From Orobanche coerulescens (Eukaryota > Streptophyta > Magnoliopsida > Lamiales > Orobanchaceae): a stretch of 64,000 nucleotides of DNA. The notes under the pieces are model-generated. The model did not search any database, had not been told where the DNA came from, and was given only the letters and a program-made list of their open reading frames with translations. The DNA lies in assembly GCA_033398695.1 (NCBI GenBank), contig CM065815.1, positions 5,388,501 to 5,452,500 of the forward strand, written 5' to 3'. The translations under genes and the position numbers were made by a program. This document shows, piece after piece, positions 57,687-64,000 of this stretch. Every line of letters begins with the position of its first letter. Position 1 is the first letter of the stretch.

Positions 57687-57914
57687 TTTTCATTCTGCAA
57701 AAAAAAAAAAAAAAAAAAAATACTTCCCCACCTTCTTCTTCTTCACTTCCTACGTAAGAGGCTCTAATTCCATATTTCATGTTGTAGCCGAGGATCATGC
57801 TTGTTCAAAATTTTCATTTTAGTTTCAATGAATGATACGTGTAGAAATCTATAATAGTAGAGAACAGTAGTATTTTTGGGTCGTCATCTACATCCAAAAA
57901 ACTATTATATCCCT

Positions 57915-58600
57915 TCCCTCTAATCTGTGTTCAATTTAATAATATCAAATATTCAATAATAATAAATTTTCAGAAATACATTTAAAATATTGACCAATCT
58001 TATAAAAAAACAATTCGAACCTGACGGGTTGCCGGCGGCCGAACATTTTTTTTTTCTTTTTGTGCGGCCGCTACGTTTTCCGAAAGGGCCGTCGGCGACT
58101 GCCGGTCATTTTTTTTTTTTTTTTTTGCAGCCTGCCTCTCGGCCTGCGCACGAATCATTTCTAATTTATAATATGTAATATGAAGGATATTGTTGTTTTT
58201 TGGTCTACGACCGTACATGAAAAGACCATCGCATCTCTCTCATGTCCGCTATGTTGAATTTAATAATAATATCAAATATTAAACAATAATAAACTTAAAA
58301 AATTAAAAAATTAAATAAAATTAAATTAGAGGAACAACTACACCTCTATTTTTTTTCTCCAGCAACTTGAGCTCTCCCTCCCTCCATCTCCAAAGGGCCG
58401 ACGATAGGCAAAGCTCCAACGATCGATTATTTGCTTTTTTTTTTTTTTTTTTGCCGGTTGCCGAACTGTTCACACACCGCCTAGGCATTAGGCTATTTTC
58501 TGACGACACGTCGGCCAAAGGCACCAACAAACCTTTCGGTACCGACAATTTTTTTTTCTCTTGATCTTTTCCATAATTTTAATTCAATTATGTCACGAGC
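57915..58600. repeat. Degenerate direct repeat of about 335 bp
   Basis: The segment starting TTCAATTTAATAATATCAAA (about 57928) recurs near 58254 (TTGAATTTAATAATAATATC). Each copy is followed by AT-rich DNA, then GC-rich GCCGGC/GCCGAAC blocks interrupted by long T runs. No coding support; open frames across it are dominated by the homopolymers. 58600-58930 has nothing recognisable. Confidence 0.45.
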
Positions 58601-58961
58601 TATTTCCGATACTTAAATAATCAACAATACATGACCGTCTCAGTGATCCACGAGTACTTATTTGGCCAGAAGGAATAAAAACTATGGTCCCTAATTCTAT
58701 TCAACGCACCACTTTGAATTTTATCTTTTATCAGGCGATACCATTCATTGAAACAAACAATCGTTCCCCATTGGGAAAACGCCTCCTTGTACAAACAAAG
58801 GTTAAGCAGTATGAACACAATATGTTTGGCAAAAATAGTTGTTGCAATAAACGTGACAAAAAAGCTGTATGTTATTGTACTAACTGTTAACTGTTAGATT
58901 TATTTTTAAAACTTTTAATGTTCGATAAAAGTAGTTGTTCGATTATCAAAGTACAACAAAT

Positions 58962-59085
58962 GAAATAATTCTATCTTCAACACAACAACCAACCCTAAAA
59001 CTAATGATTTTAATTTTCCGAAATAATTCTATCTTCAACACAACACAACAACCAACCCTAAAACTAATGATTTTAATTTTCCAAA
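58962..59085 (+). repeat. Tandem duplication, about 59-64 bp, two copies
   Basis: AATAATTCTATCTTCAACAC then CAACCAACCCTAAAACTAAT and GATTTTAATTTTCC occurs twice in a row; the second copy has an extra ACAAC. Confidence 0.85.
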
Positions 59086-59137
59086 ACAATATCCCAACCT
59101 TTAAACGTTACTTCACCAGACAGTAGACACTATATGT

Positions 59138-59391
59138 TACCTCCAATTGGGTTTCTGACTTGGCCTGTTTGACTTTTTTTCTGATCAAACTAACAATACT
59201 ATGACCATAATTGTTTATAATTTTATAATTATTAAATTATATAATCATAATTAGTGAAATATAGTTCATAAAAAATCTATTTCCAATAATGTTTACATCA
59301 TAATTAAATATATTGTTCATGAATTTATGGTAAAAAAAATCAAAAAAAAAAAGTCAAAAAACGGAAAACTTGTCACGGGACGGAGGAAGTA
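59138..59391. mobile_element. Stowaway-like MITE, left end degraded
   Basis: The right end GGGACGGAGGAAGTAC is the typical Stowaway terminus read from inside. The left end (TACCTCCAATTGGG then TTTGACTTTTTTT) matches its inverse only loosely. Directly beyond, 59391-59453 reads LKNYSAAEDALKHILQEGDY to a stop, possibly a gene's last-exon fragment that I cannot assign. Confidence 0.5.
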
Positions 59392-59557
59392 CTTGAAAAA
59401 CTATTCAGCTGCTGAAGACGCCCTTAAGCACATTCTTCAAGAGGGAGACTACTAAAATAACTAGCAATCAACTTCGAGCATGACCAAGTACCATCATAAG
59501 TCGTCACAAAATCAATAAAACAAATCTAACTAAAGAATCAAACACCAGGAGTAATTA

Positions 59558-60340
59558 TATAACGGGTGGGGGTTCCTCCAGCCAGCAGAACCACGACAAA
59601 CCAGAGTTCTCCTGCCCCGCCTCTGCCCCCCCCCCCACCCCCTCGAGGGGAGAGGGGGTTCCTGTATGATGCATCTCCAGTTTCACCACCTCACAGCCCT
59701 CAATCCCTTTGATTCCGATGTAGGTGAGGCTCTTCTTGGTGTCGCCACTCACCGCCGCTCAAAGTTAGAAGCCCCAACCGCAACCAACAGAAAAATACAA
59801 AACAGTAGACCAACCACCCCTCCCTCTCCAATACACCACCACCCGTTTACTAACAGCTTAATGAAGCTTATTGGTTTCTTATAGTTTTTTCGGACCGCTG
59901 ATAATGTGTTTACCAGGAGCTTAATCAATAAGATAACAGTGATCCCCCAGCAGCTATCATCCAAATGATTCAGCAATGCAGGTAAACAACATTTCATCTT
60001 TATCCAGACAGACAGCATAATACAAACAGATAACTTATTCCACTCAGATCTTAATGACAGAGTTGGTAAACAGCCCCTCACAAAGCTTCGCCAAACAGCC
60101 CTCAAGCCACCGTCACTAACGCCGCAACTCATGAGAACTTGGTGACAAGAAAAACGAGCAGATGCGTCTGGACAAGGAACTAGCCTAAGAGAACCACCAT
60201 GGAAGGAACTCGCCTGGGAGAAAACATGGGGATGTACCGTCTCTTGCCTCCGGCAGGAGAGCGAGAGGTGGCTGGTGAGGCTGGGGAGTGGGAGAGAAAA
60301 GGAAAAGAAAGTAAGGGTTTCTAGAGAAGAGAGAGCGTGG
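59558..60340 (-). other. Possible transcribed gene, unknown product
   Basis: 60340-60200 reads on the minus strand as a pyrimidine-rich, leader-like sequence. Downstream, a 65-codon frame (59752-59555) begins MSGDTKKSLTYIGIKGIEGC and becomes Gly/Pro-rich over a C run (59626-59637). An overlapping 127-codon frame (60132-59749) is hydrophobic and has no recognised domain. No splice structure or family could be established, so no protein is claimed. 60341-60972 is AT-rich 3' flank of the next gene. Confidence 0.25.
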
Positions 60341-60972
60341 GTAGGGTGTTTCTAAGCATCATCTTATATCATTTGGCCATTTTCCTTCTGCTCTTTCAGC
60401 ACTGATCCAAATCAATCAGTTCTCATAAAATTACAACCGGTACTTCTTCTTCACTAATATTATTATTGCTGTTACAAAAAATCTCAAAAATAATATCTTT
60501 TACAAAATATTTTAATGTGGACTTCAATTTGGGCGGCACACTTCGCATAACAAGGTACCAATTAAAATTTAAGACTAAATCTTATATGGTTCAACTACTT
60601 TATCAAGCCAGCACTTAAGCACGAAGCAGCTGGGGACGCTTGATAATTTCATATATTTATTGGTTACGACAAATTTTCAGCTTGATATATCTTCTTGCCA
60701 ACTAGAAATGAGACAACCACGTAACGGGCAATGGCGGCCCTTGGTAGTTGGTTCTGTACTCTTGGTACAGCAAAAATTGGTTTCTTAGTTGCAGATAATA
60801 ATAGAGCCCTTAGCAACACCCGTAAAAAAATAGATGCAAAACCTAAATAAGATACAGAAATTCAAAATCAAGAATAATATACTGGAAAAATATTTATTTG
60901 TCCGTAGACGAGACCACACAAAAAAAAGTGTGAAAAAAAAGGCTAATATGATGATGAATGAATTCACAGTGA

Positions 60973-63074
60973 TCATCCATCTTCGAGGATCTCTCTATGC
61001 AAATGCATGCATGAAGTGCTGCAGTATTTGTAATGGTATCGATGAAATGGTACCTTACCAGCCAGCGACACATTGCAGCACGAGCATAATATGTCGCTTC
61101 CACTTGTGTTATTATTTAAGGGTAAATTAGTAGGAGCCAGTTCTTGAGCTTTTAATGCTGCCGCCATTCGTCTCTCAGCAGCAGCTGCTCTTTTTTCCCT
61201 TTCCTCCTGAATTCTTCTACATTCCTCCTTTAAAATTATTTAGACATAAAAAATATATAAAAAAAATGGTTAGAAATGAGCAACAGCATCACAGTTGACA
61301 AAATACTCATTCATTCAATGCATAAATAATCAATCAAAGGGCTTTTGAGCTTTCAACTGATTTTCTTTTGCACTTCCTAAATGCAACGAGCGTAATTGGA
61401 TAATATAAGAATCTGATACTCTTCATCTAGTACCTCTTTGGAGGTTACTGCAGAACCATGCTCTTTATGTGAAGAAACCCAAGTACCTCCAAGTTTAACC
61501 GTTCCAAGTTTAAACGTATCGTTCTGGGATTGAGCAGCTCCTGCCTGTTGATAACAGAAGGGGGGGGGGGGGGGGGTGAAACGCAAACGACTGCTTTTTT
61601 ACTATTTTTTAATTATGAAGTAAGGGAAGTAATCTATGACAAATAGTAATTTATTGGCAAGCAAAACTAGAGAGAACCTAAATAATTACTAAAGCATAAA
61701 TGAAACAAACCTGGGCCTTCTTTTCTTTTGCTTTACGGAGTTTCTTCAACTCTTTCGCTTTTGCTTTCCTCTTGGCATCTTTCTCTGCCTGAAACGCAAT
61801 TCCAACGAACAAGGATAAGAAATAAAGAAGGCACGCATATCAGCTTATTCGGCACAGTCACAACATAAAGTAAACTAATACTCCCTCCGTCCTACTCATA
61901 GTTATTAATAGCGAATAGCGCTCCATAGCGACAAGGTCCCTTACGGCTATAGCGATAGCTATAACGAATAGCGAAGGCTATTTAGAAGTGAAGCGCCACA
62001 AGTACATAAATATATAATATATATTATATACTAAATCCAATTCAAGAGTTCATGCATAAACTGAAAAATAACATGGATATAAGTTCAAATAACACAAAAC
62101 ATCAATGCCAATACTAGAAAAACATAATATAAATGTCATCTTACCTAAAAACATATTCAGATTTTGGGCTTTTATATTTTTTTCAGGTTTATGTTACCTG
62201 AAAACACATTTTTTATTGGAATTGAAAAGGGCAACCTACAAAAATGTTACAGAAAAAAAAAAAACTAAAACACAGAAAATGAAATAGCGCCGGTATTGGG
62301 TGCTATCGCGATCGGGGCTATAGCGAGAATAGCGAGGATAGCGCTCGCTATCCAAAACTACGTAGCTCATAGCGCCCTATGGCGATGGAGCCTCGCTACG
62401 CTTCGCTATTCGCTATAGCGAGCGCTACGGGCGCTATTGATAACTATGGTCCTACTTGAAGAGGGTACTTTCAGAACGTGATTTTGCCCCACTTGAAGAT
62501 GGTACTTTCAAAATAAAATCTTAATATCTAATTGAAAGTTATATAATATTCCTTACAATTAAAGGTTTTCGTTATATAAATTACAATATTAGTTGATTGA
62601 AAAAAAAAAGAATTTTAAAAATGAGTGAGGATAGATGGTTTAAAACGAGTTGTACCTTCGACAAAATGAATAACAACATTACCCCATTGCCTCAACGGCT
62701 CCCGCCAAAAGCGGAGTAAGGGGGGATCGGATGTATGCAGCCTTACCCCTGTCTTCGACAAAATGAATACAACTAAAAACTTGTACCTTAACCAAAGTAC
62801 CCTCTTCAAGTGAGACGGATGGAGTATTAATTTGGGGAAGCCATACAACTTAAAACAAGATGAGCCAACTTACTAAAATACTAAAACCTATAATATCATA
62901 ATCAATATCAATATTCTGGGTTGCAATTCAAAACAAACACAACAATCAAACTAAGTCCCACAAAAATAAAATAACATCTAGTTGACTCCACCTCTAAATC
63001 AAGATACCGTGGGTGCCTTGGAAGCTACCACTATGGTAACAATAAGTCGATACTATTGGAGTTCCCGAAAAAAA

Positions 63075-63164
<90 letters not shown>

Positions 63165-63914
63165 TCAAGAAATTCAAAAGTGAACTAATAAACCACCTAT
63201 TTACCTGCTTAGCAGCTTGAGATTCCTCCATCTCTTTCGTCAACGCACTAGGCACCTTGGCAGCATGCCAATCCCATCTTTCAAGATTCCATGCCATGAA
63301 GCGCCTGAAAGTATTTCTCACCTCCTTCTCACTGGCAAGCATATAAGGAGTTTGGCCTCTCTCATCTTTAAAGCAAGGATCAAGACCCTGTTTTAGGAGT
63401 TCCAGAACCTTTTCAGCATCTCCAGACTTTGAAGCTTCATGTAAAGGTGTTGATGTGCCAACACTATCATTCTCCTTTTTGGACTCGACCAATAAAGACA
63501 AACCATCCATTTCGTTCACAAGTGAACAAGCCTCATCAATTTTTGTCTCATCCAAATTTTCTCTCGCTATTTCACTGGACTTGGGACAGGTGTCATCAGG
63601 GATGATTGAACCAGTCAACGTTTCCTCTTTGGTGTTGAGAGCTATTTCCTCTCTTATCTCAGGGGAAATTTGCACCAGTAAGCTATATATTCGTCTAGCT
63701 TCCTTGAAGGTGGGTCTCCTAACTGTCAGCGGGATATTTCTAATTGCACCACGCTGACAGGTAAAGTGAGGTTTCTCCCCATCGAAAAAGAGTTGGCGGT
63801 TATTTGAAGGGGCATAAATAAAAATGCAGGAAGCAACGGCGAAATGAGGGTTCCATAAAGTAAGCAATTCTTGGATATCCTGGTTAACAAAGAATCGAGA
63901 GTCAGTCCAGCACC
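60973..63914 (-). CDS. VMS1: Vms1/ANKZF1-family protein, 3' four exons (5' part outside window)
   Basis: Exons on the minus strand: 63914-63205, 61788-61711, 61544-61434 and 61227-60973 (stop 60975-60973), all with GT-AG borders and in phase; about 383 codons visible. The first visible exon holds the end of the VLRF1 nuclease-type domain (WNPHFAVASCIFIYAPSNNR, GAIRNIPLTVRRPTF). An acidic linker and ankyrin repeats follow (TPLHEASKSGDAEKVLELL, GQTPYMLAS). Then comes a Lys/Arg/Ala-rich coiled coil (AEKDAKRKAKAKELKKLRK, EEREKRAAAAERRMAAALK) and a C-terminal treble-clef zinc module (CSCCNVSL, YHYKYCSTSCMHLH) as in the Vms1-associated C-terminal domain. Family members cut peptidyl-tRNA on stalled 60S ribosomes and bind Cdc48. 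The N-terminal zinc finger and catalytic Gln would lie beyond 63914. Confidence 0.93.
61558..61577 (+). repeat. G homopolymer in Vms1 intron
   Basis: A run of about 19 G lies 14 nt from the exon 61434-61544 acceptor. Length is unreliable in any sequencing method. Confidence 0.85.
61897..62448. mobile_element. hAT-type MITE nested in the Stowaway MITE
   Basis: 552 bp with inverted ends CATAGTTATTAATAGCG and CGCTATTGATAACTATG and perfect 8-bp duplication GTCCTACT (61889-61896, 62449-62456). The ends are full of TAGCGATAGCG-type repeats that give strong secondary structure. It has no coding capacity. Confidence 0.92.
62657..62773. repeat. 97-bp insertion between direct repeats
   Basis: TTCGACAAAATGAATA occurs at 62657 and 62754, with CAAC following in both. 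The enclosed segment (CATTGCCTCAACGGCTCCCG, GCGGAGTAAGGGGGGATCGG, CAGCCTTACCCCTGT) is GC-richer than the host MITE. Flanking repeats of 16 bp or more suggest a SINE-like or other retroposed insertion with its target duplication. Confidence 0.6.
63069..63162 (+). repeat. A/GA/G/GA compound microsatellite in Vms1 intron
   Basis: About 17 A, then (GA)n, then about 13 G, then (GA)n, lying 40 nt from the donor of exon 63205-63914. Translation across it gives only a Leu-Ser artefact. Confidence 0.92.
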
Positions 63915-64000
63915 CTAAAACATACAAATTGACTTAAGAATTGACTTTGTCTTTATGAATTAGTATTTTGGAACCAAAAAAAAAAAAGAATCAGTAATAG

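Larger units (their letters stand above)
61881..62824. mobile_element. Stowaway-like MITE in Vms1 intron, host of a nested MITE
   Basis: The ends CTCCCTCCGTCC...TGAAGAGGGTACTTT and AAAGTACCCTCTTCAAGTG...ACGGATGGAG are inverted copies. TA flanks both sides (61879-61880, 62825-62826), the Tc1/mariner-type duplication. The left arm is interrupted by the hAT MITE 61897-62448. The right half contains a 97-bp insertion bounded by direct repeats (62657 and 62754). Confidence 0.85.

Noticed and set aside
59391..59453. Last exon of a plus-strand gene (KNYSAAEDALKHILQEGDY)
   Set aside because: Plausible peptide, but no upstream exon, splice site or recognised family; it lies directly after a MITE end, so it was not called.
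60785..61130. Hydrophobic or Lys-rich frames downstream of the Vms1 stop
   Set aside because: They are antisense or 3' flank shadows of the last Vms1 exon and AT-rich trailer.
63031..63204. Leu-Ser-rich C-terminal extension of the Vms1 exon
   Set aside because: It is translation of the intronic GA microsatellite; a clear GT donor ends the exon at 63205.

Overview
This window is a plant nuclear region, most likely from a dicot. The evidence is spliced genes with GT-AG introns, plant-type Ty3/gypsy and Ty1/copia LTR retrotransposons primed by initiator tRNA-Met, many MITEs, and AT-rich intergenic DNA. No prokaryotic, tRNA, rRNA or CRISPR feature is visible.

Layout. 1-3530 is AT-rich DNA with degenerate DNA-transposon pieces: Helitron-like hairpins, a hAT-like terminus, and a complete 545-bp hAT-type MITE with an 8-bp target duplication. 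3532-38010 is one block of nested retrotransposons, resolved here from their target-site duplications (TSDs). Element C (minus strand, 2637-bp LTRs, TSD GTATT) was inserted first. Element B (plus strand, TSD GATAA, 2.33-kb LTR) landed 16 bp inside one C LTR. Element A (plus strand, about 1.87-kb LTR) landed 403 bp inside the left LTR of B. A is now a tandem LTR-int-LTR-int-LTR-int array whose end was deleted together with 1557 bp of the B LTR. All three are chromovirus-type (Tekay/Del-like) gypsy elements.

38688-46738 is a copia-type element (D) with 211/208-bp LTRs, TSD AATAA and no recognisable gag-pol. It carries a BARE/Angela-like solo LTR (TSD GAAAC) and, antisense to the element, two foreign ORFs: a degenerate LOG-like (cytokinin-activating family) protein, and a 180-residue basic Cys-cluster protein that may derive from a plant RNA virus.

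46.8-64 kb is the genic part. It holds a five-exon PPIL3/CYP18-1-type cyclophilin (48187-50018, minus), a truncated LINE, a PIF/Harbinger ORF1-only element, several MITEs, a weak hypothetical gene near 59.6-60.3 kb, and the 3' four exons of a Vms1/ANKZF1-family ribosome quality-control gene (60973-63914, minus, continuing beyond the window). The largest visible Vms1 intron carries a hAT MITE nested in a Stowaway MITE.

Cross-cutting observations. (1) Copies of element A differ mainly by small disruptions at CAG/CTG (CHG) sites in different places in each copy. This looks like base-calling error at methylated cytosines, so many apparent frameshifts may not be real. (2) The A, B and C LTRs each carry their own array of palindromic motifs just upstream of a TATA box.
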